Of a stretch of DNA of 64,000 nucleotides, positions 54,299 through 63,881 are shown in pieces. A program made the translations under genes and the position numbers. The notes under the pieces were generated by a model. It saw nothing but the letters and a program-made list of their open reading frames with translations, was not told where the DNA came from and did no database searches. Numbering within the stretch: position 1 is the stretch's first letter; each line of letters begins with the position of its first letter. The DNA is from Methylobacter sp. (GTDB lineage: Bacteria; Pseudomonadota; Gammaproteobacteria; Methylococcales; Methylomonadaceae): assembly GCA_030699385.1 (NCBI GenBank), contig JAUYMY010000083.1:81647-145646 (forward strand). The letters are read 5' to 3'.

Positions 54299-55771
54299 AT
54301 GGCGCGCACTCTTTTGGTGGTTGACGATCTTTCCGATTGGAATCCTTATTATCCCAGCGATCAGGTCATCACCTTTGAAACCTATCTGGCGACCGGGCAG
54401 GATGAGTCCGAGCAGCGGATGCGCATTATCAATCTGTGCAGCAGCTACCGTTATCTTTCCGATGGTTATTACTGCTCGCTGCTGGCCGAAGCCAGAGGCC
54501 ATCATGTTATTCCTTCGGTTAAAACATTGAATGATCTGGGCAAAAAAGCACTGTATCGGCTACAACTTGAAGATTTGTCGCAAACCTTGGCGCGTGCTTT
54601 TAAATCCACCGACAAGCATAACGAAATAACCCTGATGAGCTATTTCGGCACAACACCCGACCCCGCTTTTCAGGAGCTTGCCAGATTGCTGTTTGAACGC
54701 TTTTCCTGCCCGATTCTGGAAATGACCTTGCGCTACCGGCAGAGCTGGGAAATTATCGGCTTAAAAGCGGTGTCACACCGGCATTTGGACGATGGGCAAC
54801 AAACCGTTTTTGCCGATGCGCTGGATAAATTCAGCAAGAAAGTTTGGCGCAAAGGCCGCGCCCGTAAAGCGGCGCGCTTCGATTTGGCGATCTTAATTAA
54901 TCCCGAAGAACAATTGCCGCCGAGCAACCGGGGCGCGATTAAAAAGTTTATCAAAATCGGCCGGGAAATGGGCATTGAAATAGAGCTGATCAGCCAGCAG
55001 CATTATGTTCGCCTGCCCGAGTTTGACGGCTTGTTCATCCGTGAAACGACTAACATCGACCATCACACTTACCGCTTCGCCAAAAAAGCCGAGGCCGAGG
55101 GACTGGTGGTTATCGACGATCCGACCTCAATGCTGCGCTGCACCAATAAAGTCTATCTGGCTGATTTGTTTCGTACTCATAAAGTGCCTACACCCAAGAC
55201 CTGGCTGTTGCACAAAGGCAATACCGCACATTTGGATAGAGTGGAAGCCGAAGCCGGCTTTCCGGTGGTGATAAAAATCCCGGACGGCTCGTTTTCGCGT
55301 GGCATCGTCAAAGTGAATGACCGCAAAGAGCTGGAACTGAAAGTGGAAGAACTGTTTCAGAAATCCGCGCTGTTGCTGGCGCAGGAATTTCTCTATACCG
55401 ATTTCGACTGGCGCATCGGCGTCTTCAACAACAAGGCCTTGTACGCCTGCCGCTATTATATGGTTAAAAATCATTGGCAAATTTATCGCCACGGCGCCAG
55501 CCGTATTGATAGCGGCAGTTTTGCCACCTTGCCCACATTTGAAGTGCCTAAAGCCGTGCTCGATGCCGCATTAAAAGCGACTCTGCCGATAGGCAACGGC
55601 TTGTACGGTGTTGATGTTAAAGAAAAAGACGGCAAAGGTTATGTGATAGAAGTCAATGACAACCCCAATATCGACAGCGGTATCGAGGACAAATATCTGG
55701 GCGATGAACTGTACCGTTTGATCATGGCCGAATTACTGCGGCGCATGGAGAATCGCAGCAAAGGCGTTTAG
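54299..55771 (+). CDS. RimK-like ATP-grasp ligase with RLAN domain
   Basis: 490-residue enzyme. Residues 1-150 match the RLAN (RimK-like ATP-grasp N-terminal) domain (LLVVDDLSDWNPYYPSDQ; YLSDGYYCSLLAEARGH). The ATP-grasp core follows: GLFIRETTNIDHHTYRFA, FPVVIKIPDGSFSRGIVKV, LLAQEFLYTDFDWRIGVF and YVIEVNDNPNIDSGIED with the metal-binding residues E and N. It should join an amino acid or peptide to a carboxylate using ATP, as RimK does with glutamate. The start at MARTLLVVDD (54299) is chosen by family fit; an earlier start lacks support. Confidence 0.85.
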   Translation: MARTLLVVDDLSDWNPYYPSDQVITFETYLATGQDESEQRMRIINLCSSYRYLSDGYYCSLLAEARGHHVIPSVKTLNDLGKKALYRLQLEDLSQTLARAFKSTDKHNEITLMSYFGTTPDPAFQELARLLFERFSCPILEMTLRYRQSWEIIGLKAVSHRHLDDGQQTVFADALDKFSKKVWRKGRARKAARFDLAILINPEEQLPPSNRGAIKKFIKIGREMGIEIELISQQHYVRLPEFDGLFIRETTNIDHHTYRFAKKAEAEGLVVIDDPTSMLRCTNKVYLADLFRTHKVPTPKTWLLHKGNTAHLDRVEAEAGFPVVIKIPDGSFSRGIVKVNDRKELELKVEELFQKSALLLAQEFLYTDFDWRIGVFNNKALYACRYYMVKNHWQIYRHGASRIDSGSFATLPTFEVPKAVLDAALKATLPIGNGLYGVDVKEKDGKGYVIEVNDNPNIDSGIEDKYLGDELYRLIMAELLRRMENRSKGV

Positions 55772-55860
55772 CTTAAGCCCCATTCGCCCTTTGCCTTTCA
55801 CCCGCTTTATAGCGTATCTTGCACGGCAATTTTAACGATCATCCTCCACGGAGCAAAAAA

Positions 55861-56862
55861 ATGACCAATCATGTGACCTTGACCCAGTTTATTATTGAGC
55901 AGCAGCGCGAGTTGCCGGGCGTATCGGGGACGTTTACCTCGTTATTAAACGATGTAGTGACCGCCTGTAAGAAAATCTCGCATTTGGTCAATCGGGGCAA
56001 CCTGATCGGCGTATTGGGCAGCGCCGATTCCGAAAACGTACAAGGCGAAGTGCAGAAAAAACTGGACATCATCACCAATGACATCATGATCGAGGCACTG
56101 AACTGGACGGGGCATTTGGCCGGCATGGCGTCGGAAGAAAATGACGGCATCATCGCCATTCCCGCACAGTACCCGAAAGGCAAATATCTGGCCTTGTTCG
56201 ATCCGCTGGACGGTTCGTCCAATATCGATGTCAATCTGGCGGTAGGTACCATATTTTCGATACTGCGTTGCCGCGAAGGCGTGGAACCGGCGCTGGAGGA
56301 CTTTTTACGCAAAGGTTCCGAGCAGGTGTGCGCCGGCTTCGTGTTGTACGGGCCGTCAACCATGATGGTGCTAACCACCGGCCATGGCGTTAACGGGTTT
56401 ACTTTAGATCAGGATATAGGCGAATTTATCCTGACCCATCCTGCTATGACCATTCCTAACGAAACCCGCGAATTTGCCATTAATATGTCCAATCAGCGTT
56501 TTTGGGAGCCGCCGATACAGCGTTATATCGACGAATGCTTGCAGGGCACGGAAGGCGTGCGCGAAAAAGATTTTAATATGCGCTGGATTGCGTCGATGGT
56601 GGCCGAGGTTTACCGGATACTCACGCGCGGCGGGGTTTTTATGTACCCTTATGACTTGCGCGATCCGTCAAAAGCCGGAAGGTTGCGCCTGATGTATGAA
56701 GCCAACCCGATGGCGTTTATTATCGAGCAAGCGGGCGGCGCCTGTTCTACCGGCCGAGAGCGCATTCTTGATATGACGCCTACCAGCCTACATCAGCGGG
56801 TTCCGGTTATTTTAGGCTCGAAAAACGAGGTCGAGCGGATCGTGGGCTATCATTTGGCTTAG
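55861..56862 (+). CDS. fbp: Fructose-1,6-bisphosphatase class 1
   Basis: 333-residue class I FBPase of gluconeogenesis and of carbon assimilation cycles. Motifs: [44 protein letters not shown] (metal-binding acidic residues) and [20 protein letters not shown]. Length fits (332-338). The ATG at 55861 has GGAG nearby and the family beginning [11 protein letters not shown]; a longer open frame is dismissed. In methanotrophs FBPase serves the ribulose monophosphate pathway as well. Confidence 0.96.
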   Translation: MTNHVTLTQFIIEQQRELPGVSGTFTSLLNDVVTACKKISHLVNRGNLIGVLGSADSENVQGEVQKKLDIITNDIMIEALNWTGHLAGMASEENDGIIAIPAQYPKGKYLALFDPLDGSSNIDVNLAVGTIFSILRCREGVEPALEDFLRKGSEQVCAGFVLYGPSTMMVLTTGHGVNGFTLDQDIGEFILTHPAMTIPNETREFAINMSNQRFWEPPIQRYIDECLQGTEGVREKDFNMRWIASMVAEVYRILTRGGVFMYPYDLRDPSKAGRLRLMYEANPMAFIIEQAGGACSTGRERILDMTPTSLHQRVPVILGSKNEVERIVGYHLA

Positions 56863-56925
56863 CTCATAATCGGTTTTTTTTAACTGAAATTTTCGGATAA
56901 TTTTAATAATTGAGTACGGTTAGAA

Positions 56926-57309
56926 ATGGAAAGAAGGCTTTATCAAAGGATTCCTGTACAGGTTTCTGTCATTGTCACGACTGAAGACGGTGTGCGTATT
57001 AAGGCGGTTGCAGTCGATGTGTCCAGCGGCGGATTGGGTATCGAATGCCACACTAAACAGCGCAATATAATGACTCCAGGCGGCAGTTTTGTTCGTGACG
57101 GCAAGCCGGTGTCGGTATTTGTTGATTTGGATTTGTCCGATGACGAGGAGCCGTCATTGAAAATAGCGACCCGGTGTTATGTGGTTTTTTCGCGGCGTAT
57201 CTCCAGCGATCAATGCAAAATTGGTTTGCGCTATGCCGATAGTGAAAGTAGCAGCCATGACTGCATCGCTCGTTTTATTGAAAAAAAGACTAAAAGCGCC
57301 TTTTCATAA
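56926..57309 (+). CDS. PilZ domain protein
   Basis: 127-residue single-domain PilZ protein. The c-di-GMP-binding RxxxR is RRLYQR at residues 3-8 and the second motif is AVDVSSGGLGIEC (D-x-S-x-x-G) near residue 35. The rest is a beta-barrel with a helical tail (CIARFIEKK). It likely binds c-di-GMP and changes a partner's activity, but the partner is unknown. It lies 63 bases after fbp. Confidence 0.85.
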   Translation: MERRLYQRIPVQVSVIVTTEDGVRIKAVAVDVSSGGLGIECHTKQRNIMTPGGSFVRDGKPVSVFVDLDLSDDEEPSLKIATRCYVVFSRRISSDQCKIGLRYADSESSSHDCIARFIEKKTKSAFS

Positions 57310-57367
57310 AGATTCAGCGAAGGTTGTTAAAAACAATCAAAACGTCCGAGCCACCCGACTCTTTTTG

Positions 57368-58183
57368 CTATTTTTTTAAATTGGCCACCCGGCCGTTAAG
57401 GTTCTGCGTTTGTCGTGCATTGTCGGTAAAAAATGACTGAAATGATGCAACTTGAGCGTCAGATGCTTCTATCGGTGTCGTCAATACATACCAGTTAACG
57501 CCTTCTGTACAGGGAGGCGTGGTTAAGGAACCCGCATAGCTTACATAATGGCTGGTATCGAGTCCTCTAGGGTCGATAAAGACATTTTCAGGCGAGTTTG
57601 TTGTTACTGTTGTCGGTGCATTATCAAGAATCTTTTGCAATTCGTTGTTATGGGCGCCAGGCTGAACAACGACCCCGATGACCGCTAATTTACCGTCGGG
57701 CGTGCCGTGGACAAAATGTATTTCCATGGGGTAGCTGAGGCCATTCACGGTATGCTCGCCAGGGCTATGGATATGGTATTGCAAAAGGGTATATTCATCG
57801 TGACTTAAGCTATTCCCAATATACATTTTACCCGGCGAGGTTATGCTTTCGTTGACCTTGATAGTGTGCCCGTTATTTTCAACGACTAACGGATTGGCAT
57901 GGTAATTAAGAATGATGTCATTTAGTTTGGCTTGATTGGTCAGCGGGGTGCTTATATTAATAGGCGATTGCTTCTGGCCAATGCCGCATTCGGCGTAGGG
58001 ATAATTAAGTGGGATTGGCGCGCTGGAGGTTGGGTCGATAATTTCAGCCCAATGGTTTTGTCCATCTAAAACAGCTGTGTCGGTATCTATTTCATAAGTC
58101 CAATGCGGATTGGCAAAAACGGAATGCGCCGTCATCAGCACTATTAATGCAATACCTGTTGTTATTTTTTTGCTATTTTTCAT
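57368..58183 (-). CDS. Periplasmic alpha-type carbonic anhydrase
   Basis: 271-residue exported enzyme that interconverts CO2 and bicarbonate. Signal peptide MKNSKKITTGIALIVLMTAHS. Mature protein: HWAEIIDPTSSAP then CGIGQKQSPINI; zinc histidines in LQYHIHSPGEHTVNG (two) and MEIHFVHG (one), all three present; VTTNSPENVFID and YVSYAGSLTTPPCTEGVNW near the end. Cysteines in ECGIG and PPCTEG match the disulphide seen in bacterial alpha enzymes. AAGG precedes the ATG at 58183. The tiny exported protein just upstream is 17 bases away and likely co-transcribed. Confidence 0.93.
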   Translation of the reverse strand: MKNSKKITTGIALIVLMTAHSVFANPHWTYEIDTDTAVLDGQNHWAEIIDPTSSAPIPLNYPYAECGIGQKQSPINISTPLTNQAKLNDIILNYHANPLVVENNGHTIKVNESITSPGKMYIGNSLSHDEYTLLQYHIHSPGEHTVNGLSYPMEIHFVHGTPDGKLAVIGVVVQPGAHNNELQKILDNAPTTVTTNSPENVFIDPRGLDTSHYVSYAGSLTTPPCTEGVNWYVLTTPIEASDAQVASFQSFFTDNARQTQNLNGRVANLKK

Positions 58184-58200
58184 TATTGCAGCCTTCATTA

Positions 58201-58458
58201 TTAGCAGGTATGTGTGCGGCAAAACGTCATAATATCAGTAGGTTGTTTTTCGGAGTTAATGGAGGGACGGCTTTCCTCTGATGGGTTAATCTGGTTTTTT
58301 GGCGGGGGATTGCTGCCGTTTATAATAGTGTCAGGGGCTTGTAAGCTATGAACGGTCTTGCTTGTTGCCGCTGAATCGCTGTCCTGTTGCTGATTGCCGG
58401 CGTGTGCAAAAAAAGGGAAAAGGCATAAGCAGATAGAAAAAATAATAGTTTTATTCAT
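58201..58458 (-). CDS. Small exported protein, unknown
   Basis: 85-residue predicted secreted protein with a signal peptide (MNKTIIFSICLCLFPFFAHA) and a polar, proline- and serine-rich mature part with no fold that I recognise, ending in FCRTHTC. The two cysteines may bind metal or form a disulphide. It directly precedes the carbonic anhydrase and may be its co-secreted partner, or only share its promoter. Its start lies 63 bases beyond the glnD stop on the same strand. Confidence 0.6.
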   Translation of the reverse strand: MNKTIIFSICLCLFPFFAHAGNQQQDSDSAATSKTVHSLQAPDTIINGSNPPPKNQINPSEESRPSINSEKQPTDIMTFCRTHTC

Positions 58459-58521
58459 CTTAAAGTACCTTGTATATAAAGCGGTTCAGTTAATGGGATG
58501 GTTTTTGTGTGGGGCTTAATA

Positions 58522-61164
58522 TTAAGTGCTGTCCAGCCTATGCAAAATTTCTTCGCGTATTTGTTCTTGTCTCACCGGGTCGGTGATGGGCTGTGACTGG
58601 TTGTCGGTGATATAGAACATGTCTTCGGCGCGGCTGCCTATGGTGCTGATTTTCGCGCTGTGCAGGTGGATGTTTTGTTGCACGAAGGCGCGGCCTATTT
58701 TCGATAAAAGTCCGGCATGGTCGGTGGTGATCAGTTCAATGATGGTGTGCCGGTTTAACGGGTCGGCATGAAATTGAACGCTGGTGGGGATAGGAAAATG
58801 CTTGGCTTGCCGCGATTGGCGATGGATGTTTTTGTGTTTTTTGACCTCGCGGTGCAACAGGTTATTGCGTAGCGCGGTGCAAATATGCACTTCCCTGAAC
58901 AGTTCGTTGATCGGTTCTCCCGATTGTTCAAGCACCAGAAAACTATTGAGCACGTAGTCGTCGGTGGTGGTCATGATTCTGGCGTCCAGGATAGTCAGTC
59001 CGAGTTGGTCGAGTGTGGCTGTGCTCAGCGAAAAAATGGCTTCTTCATTTTTGGTGTAAACAAACACTTCGGCACTGCCGCGCTGGGTTTGCGGGCGCAG
59101 CAGAACCAGGGGCAGTTCATCTTCTTTGGAGGAGGCGATGGCAATGGTGTGCCAGGCTATTTCATCGGCCGAATAGCGTAAAAAATAATCGTCGCCGGTA
59201 TGTTGCCAGGAGTTGAGAATGACCGGTTCCAAAATGCCGAGTTTAAGCAGTTCGTCTTTGGCTTCTTTTTTGTTGGCGAGCAGGCGTTCAGCCAGGGTGA
59301 CCGGGTTTTGCAGGCCCCTGTGCAAGGTGCGGTAAGTCACCGAATACAGTTCTTTCAGCAGCGCATCTTTCCAGGCGTTCCACAATTCGGGATTGGTCGC
59401 GCGAATATCGGCGACAGTCAGCAGATACAGGTAATTCAGGTATTCAAGGCTGCCGACGCTTTGGGCAAATTGATGGATGACATCGGGGTCGCTGATGTCT
59501 TTGCGTTGCGCTGTCATCGACATGACCAAATGATTGCGCACCAGCCAGCACACTAAATTGGTGTCGTGCGCAGAAAGTTCGTGTTGCAGGCAAAACTCTC
59601 GGGCGATGTCTTCGCCAATGACCGAGTGATCGCCGTTCCTGCCTTTGGCGATGTCATGGAAAAGGGCGGCAAGGTAGAGCAGTTCCGGTTTTGCAATCAA
59701 CAGAAAAATATCGTTGCAAAAAGGCAGTTCGTCAAAGTGTTTTTCCAGGGCGAAGCGGCGCAGGTTGCGGATTACAAACAGGGTGTGCTCGTCCACGGTG
59801 TAAATATGAAATAAATCGTACTGCATCCGGGCGACGATGTTGGCAAAACAAGGGATGTAAGCGGCTAAAACGCCGTAGCGGTTCATCCGCCTTAGCTGGT
59901 CGGTGATGCCGCGCGGTTGCCGTAACGCTTCGATAAAAAGCCGGTTGGCGGCTTTGTTATGGCGAAAGTCGTCGTCGATTAAATGCAGGTTTTTACGGAT
60001 CAGGCGGATGGTGGTTGCCCTGACGCCTTTGATTGATGAGTTCTGCTCCAGAATCAGAAAAATTTCCAGCAAGGTCAGCGGATGCCGCTCGAAAATAGTC
60101 TCGTCACTGGCTTCTAAATAACCGTTGATGACAACGAATTTGTCGTTAAGCGGCAGGGTTTTGTACACGTCTTCACCGGCGACAAAACGCTCATTAAACA
60201 ACTGCAGCAGCATTTCATTGAGTCGTTCCAAACCGAGTACAGTTTTAAAATAAAACTGCATGAACTGTTCAACATCCTGATTGTATTGCTGGTGTTCTGT
60301 GCTAAAGCCAAACTGCTGGGCGAGATCGCGCTGGTAATCAAATATCAGCCTGTCTTCACAGCGGTTGGTTAATAGATGCAGTGCATAGCGGATGCGCCAC
60401 AGCACTTCGAGTGCGGCGACCAGTTCCAAATATTCGGATTCGGGCAGGAAGCTGTATTTAATCAGCTCTTTGATTGATGATGCGTTGTAATGGCGTTTAA
60501 ATACCCAGGAAATCACTTGTCTATCACGCAATCCGCCCGGTCCCTCTTTGATGTTGGGTTCGAGGTTGTAGGCGGTGTCGTGAAATTTGGCGTAACGCTG
60601 GCGCTGCTCTTCCATTTTAGCGGCAAAAAACTGGTCGGAAGGCCAGATTTTATCCGGGCTGATGCGTTGCTTTAAGGCTTTGCGTAGCGTGGTGCTGCCG
60701 GTAATCAGGCGGCTTTCCATCAAACTGGTCATTATGGTTTGGTCGGCTACAGCCGCTTCGACGCATTGTTTGACGCTGCGGACGCTTTGCCCCAGTTTTA
60801 AACCGATGTCCCAGAGAAAGGTAAAAAAGTTTGATAATTCATCCTGATAAGGACGGGTGTCTTCAGAATCGAGCAGCACCACTAAATCAATATCGGAATA
60901 GGGGAACAGTTCTTTTCTGCCGTAACCGCCGACGGCGCATAACGCCAGTTGCCCGGCGTGTTCACCGAGATAATGCTGCCAGCAGCAGGTTAATATTTCG
61001 TCGATAAAATCCGATTTTTCTTTTAATAGCTTGGCAACTGATTTGTGGGGATTAAATTTTTCCCTCAGCTCGGTGTCTTTTTGCCTTAACAGCTGTTTAA
61101 CGTGCTGCAGGCTGTCTTTTTCGGCAAAAATCGAAGCGTTAATGCTGTTATTCAACGTGCTCAC
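58522..61164 (-). CDS. glnD: Protein-PII uridylyltransferase/uridylyl-removing enzyme
   Basis: 880-residue nitrogen sensor that adds or removes UMP from PII protein according to glutamine. The nucleotidyltransferase motif is CAVGGYGRKELFPYSDIDL (about 76-94), with the catalytic acidic pair. The HD domain that removes UMP is present in YLAALFHDIAKGRNGDHS. Two ACT domains close the protein (LGLTILDARIMTT, then TDHAGLLSKIGRAF), which bind glutamine. Length equals E. coli GlnD (890). Its start overlaps the map stop by four bases. Confidence 0.97.
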   Translation of the reverse strand: MSTLNNSINASIFAEKDSLQHVKQLLRQKDTELREKFNPHKSVAKLLKEKSDFIDEILTCCWQHYLGEHAGQLALCAVGGYGRKELFPYSDIDLVVLLDSEDTRPYQDELSNFFTFLWDIGLKLGQSVRSVKQCVEAAVADQTIMTSLMESRLITGSTTLRKALKQRISPDKIWPSDQFFAAKMEEQRQRYAKFHDTAYNLEPNIKEGPGGLRDRQVISWVFKRHYNASSIKELIKYSFLPESEYLELVAALEVLWRIRYALHLLTNRCEDRLIFDYQRDLAQQFGFSTEHQQYNQDVEQFMQFYFKTVLGLERLNEMLLQLFNERFVAGEDVYKTLPLNDKFVVINGYLEASDETIFERHPLTLLEIFLILEQNSSIKGVRATTIRLIRKNLHLIDDDFRHNKAANRLFIEALRQPRGITDQLRRMNRYGVLAAYIPCFANIVARMQYDLFHIYTVDEHTLFVIRNLRRFALEKHFDELPFCNDIFLLIAKPELLYLAALFHDIAKGRNGDHSVIGEDIAREFCLQHELSAHDTNLVCWLVRNHLVMSMTAQRKDISDPDVIHQFAQSVGSLEYLNYLYLLTVADIRATNPELWNAWKDALLKELYSVTYRTLHRGLQNPVTLAERLLANKKEAKDELLKLGILEPVILNSWQHTGDDYFLRYSADEIAWHTIAIASSKEDELPLVLLRPQTQRGSAEVFVYTKNEEAIFSLSTATLDQLGLTILDARIMTTTDDYVLNSFLVLEQSGEPINELFREVHICTALRNNLLHREVKKHKNIHRQSRQAKHFPIPTSVQFHADPLNRHTIIELITTDHAGLLSKIGRAFVQQNIHLHSAKISTIGSRAEDMFYITDNQSQPITDPVRQEQIREEILHRLDST

Positions 61165-61925
61165 ATTTCTTCTTGGCGTAAGGTTAGTATTTCATAGCCG
61201 CTTTGGGTGACCAAAATGGTGTGTTCCCATTGTGCAGACAGGCTTCGGTCTTTGGTGACTGCCGTCCAGCCGTCGGGCAATACTTTCATGTGCCGTTTGC
61301 CGAGATTAATCATCGGCTCGATGGTTAATATCATGCCCGCTTCCAGCACTTCGCCTTCTCCCACTTTGCCGTAATGCAAGACTTGCGGTTCTTCGTGAAA
61401 TTTTTTGCCGATGCCGTGCCCACAAAATTCCCTGACCACCGAGTAACGGTTCGATTCGGCATGTTTTTGGATGGCGTGGCCTATGTCGCCTAAAGTCGCG
61501 CCCGGTTTGACTTGTTCTATGCCCAAAAACATCGCTTCCTGGGTTATTTTAACCAAACGTTTGGCATGTTGGCTGACGTCGCCCACACAAAACATTTTGC
61601 TGGTATCGCCGTGGTAGTCGTCTTTAATCACGGTGATGTCAACATTGACGATGTCGCCTGATTTGAGTTTTTTCTCGCTGGGAATACCGTGGCAGATTTG
61701 CTGGTTAACGGAGGTGCAAATTGACTTTGGAAAGCCGTGATAGTTGAGCGGCGCGGGAATGGCTTGCTGCACATCAACGATATAATCGTGGCAAATCTGG
61801 TTAAGTTCATCGGTGGTGACGCCGGGAACCACATAAGGTGCAATCATGTCTAACACATCGGCGGCCAGTCTTCCGGCGACGCGCATTTTTTCGATTTCAC
61901 TTTCGGTTTTAATAATAATGCTCAT
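61161..61925 (-). CDS. map: Methionine aminopeptidase type I
   Basis: 254-residue enzyme that removes the first methionine from new proteins. Metal ligands: VNVDITVIKDDYHGDTS (two aspartates), GHGIGKKFHEEP (histidine), MILTIEPM and the final glutamate in SAQWEHTILVT. Start MSIIIKTESEIEKMRVAGR is standard for type I. It overlaps the glnD start by four bases; map-glnD is conserved in gammaproteobacteria. Divergent genes upstream are absent, so the promoter should be in 61926-62080. Confidence 0.97.
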   Translation of the reverse strand: MSIIIKTESEIEKMRVAGRLAADVLDMIAPYVVPGVTTDELNQICHDYIVDVQQAIPAPLNYHGFPKSICTSVNQQICHGIPSEKKLKSGDIVNVDITVIKDDYHGDTSKMFCVGDVSQHAKRLVKITQEAMFLGIEQVKPGATLGDIGHAIQKHAESNRYSVVREFCGHGIGKKFHEEPQVLHYGKVGEGEVLEAGMILTIEPMINLGKRHMKVLPDGWTAVTKDRSLSAQWEHTILVTQSGYEILTLRQEEM

Positions 61926-62085
61926 GAAACAAGGGAGTAGGGCTAAAGGCGAAGGGCGCTTAATGGTATACGTTTTGGTTTGCGCCCGTTTAATGCAAAT
62001 ATTTTAGCACAAGGCAATCGCATGATGTTGTTGCCTGAGCAGCACGAAGGCGGTAGAGGGTTTATGTCTATTAAAGGCTGGTCAA

Positions 62086-62367
62086 TTACCATTCAAACGA
62101 GGTGAAGCTAACCCCAATATCCCAGCCACTTTCTGTTTGATTGCAGCGCACCACTTGGCCTTCACAGCGCAGACGTATTATCTGCCCTTGCTTTTTCGGC
62201 ATTAAGATGACGCAACGCAGCATCGAATTTAGCGGAATCGCCTCAGCGGTAGTGAAGCAAAAACCAGCCGTACTCAGGTTGCGAGTGACTCCCGTGCCTT
62301 CTTCAAGCTCTACCGTGCAATGGGTTGAAAATCGCATGGCCGAGCGTTGTTCTTTATTTTCAGGCAT
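62086..62367 (-). CDS. Small PilZ domain protein
   Basis: 93-residue protein with a PilZ-like beta-barrel: RFSTHCTVELEEGTGVTRNLSTAGFCF. The first arginine pair is weak (SAMRFS), and the second motif reads NLSTAGF where most have D-x-S-x-x-G; it keeps S and G but has N for D. Binding of c-di-GMP is therefore uncertain. It is the second PilZ protein of this window. It is a single gene on the minus strand upstream of map. Confidence 0.7.
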   Translation of the reverse strand: MPENKEQRSAMRFSTHCTVELEEGTGVTRNLSTAGFCFTTAEAIPLNSMLRCVILMPKKQGQIIRLRCEGQVVRCNQTESGWDIGVSFTSFEW

Positions 62368-62649
62368 ATCTCGTTCCGTTCTTTTAGTGTAGGGTTAGCG
62401 TGGCGTAACCCCGACATTTTTGCGTGAATAAGTCGGGTTACGGTTAATACGGTTACCGCTAATCATATTAACCCATAAATTACAATCGGATACATCATAA
62501 ATAAGATGACTTCTCATTACCCACAGGTAGCCGCAGTCCGAATCAAATCGGATAGCGGTGTGCGCTCTTTATCGTTAATCTTGGGTAATTGTGGCTTGAG
62601 GGAATCCACGCGGTCATTTTAACCTGATTTAAAGGTATTGCCTGCGACT

Positions 62650-62758
62650 AATCCACTTTAAGAAACCTTGAGAAGTTATCATTTTTACTGCCTTTTTTCG
62701 TGGCTTTCGAACTAAGCGTGGACAATTGTTTGAAGCTGTTATTTGGTGGGAAATCGCC
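62650..62758 (-). repeat. MITE-like element, partial (copy 4)
   Basis: The minus strand begins GGCGATTTCCCACCAAATAACA, like the left ends of the 3816 and 51391 copies, and continues GTCCACGCTTAGTTCGAAAGCCACGAAAAAAGGCAGT, close to the centre of the 51391 copy. The other end is not clear. It lies in the 480-base gap 62368-62847 ahead of NnrS; no gene is seen there. Confidence 0.6.
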
Positions 62759-62847
62759 ATAATCAGCTTCTGGCCTTTAGCCTTTAGCCACGAAATGAGT
62801 ATAATTGCACGCACTATCGAACGCTAAACCGCTTGGACAACATCGTA

Positions 62848-63864
62848 ATGAAACCACAACCTATTTTTGACTACCCCCTTTTCGCTTTGGGGTTTAGAGC
62901 TTTTTTTGCCTTGGCGGGACTGGCCGCGCTGGTGCTGATTGTGTTTTGGAACGCGCTGTTCAATGGCACTTTAGCGGCAGAACATTATTTCCCCGACAGT
63001 TATTGGCATGCGCATGAAATGCTGCTTGGCTATGCCGTTGCGGTCATTGCCGGGTTCTTATTGACGGCGGTGAAAAACTGGACGGGCAAGCCGACATTGA
63101 CCGGCGATGGTTTGGCCAGCCTGTGTTTATTATGGCTGTATGGCCGCATCCTGCCGTTTTATGCGGGGCTGTTGCCTGACGTTTTGATTGCGCTGGTGGA
63201 TTTTTCTTTCTTGCCGATGTTGGCTTATCAGGTCAGCAAGCCGATTATTGCGGCCAAACAGCACAAAAATCTATTTTTTATCGGCCTATTGCTGCTGTTG
63301 ACGCTAGGCAACGGCTTGATCCATGCTGAAATGCTGGGCGTATCAATCAATACGGCAGCGACAGGCCTTGAGCTGGTGGTTGCGATTATCATCATTTTGA
63401 TTTTGATTATTGCCGGACGCGTGTTTCCTTTTTTCACTGAACGCGGCATTTCGGGAACGCTGATTATCCGTAACCCGATGCTGGATAATGCCTCGGTTGC
63501 CTCTGCGCTTATTGTCTTTGCGCTGCAATTAGCCGGTATTTCGGGCACTTTATTGGCGTTGGCTGCGGCCATTGCCGTTGCGGTTAACGGCCTCCGATTC
63601 GCCGGATGGTATGTGCAACGCATCTGGTATGTGCCGTTGTTATGGGTGCTTTATACCGGTTACGCCTGGATCATTTTGGGTTTTGTCCTGACCGCATTAA
63701 CCGCCTATTCGCTGGTGTTGCCGTCGCTGGCGCTGCACGCGTTTACGCTGGGCGGCGTTGGCGTGTTGACCTTGGGGATGATGACGAGGGTCTCATTAGG
63801 CCACACCGGGCGGGCGCTCAAAGCGTCCAATGCGATCTCTATCGCCTTTGTGTTGATTAACTGA
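62848..63864 (+). pseudogene. nnrS: NnrS family protein, truncated at the C-terminus
   Basis: Polytopic haem/copper membrane protein linked to nitric oxide stress and denitrification. The 338 residues carry the NnrS landmarks: PLFALGFRAFFALAG at the N-terminus, SYWHAHEMLLGYAVAVIAGFLLTAVKNWTG, IIIILILIIAGRVFPFFTERG, HAFTLGGVGVLTLGMMTRVSLGHTGR. Normal members have about 390-400 residues and two more membrane helices; here the frame stops right after AFVLIN. The sequence after the stop does not continue NnrS in any frame that I could read and may be the end of a mobile element. If so the gene is broken, although a short form could be stable. Confidence 0.75.
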
Positions 63865-63881
63865 AGTTTCCTAAAAAATCA

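Noticed and set aside
62629..62814. 61-residue open frame on the minus strand
   Set aside because: Same explanation: it reads through the fourth repeat copy and has no ribosome site.
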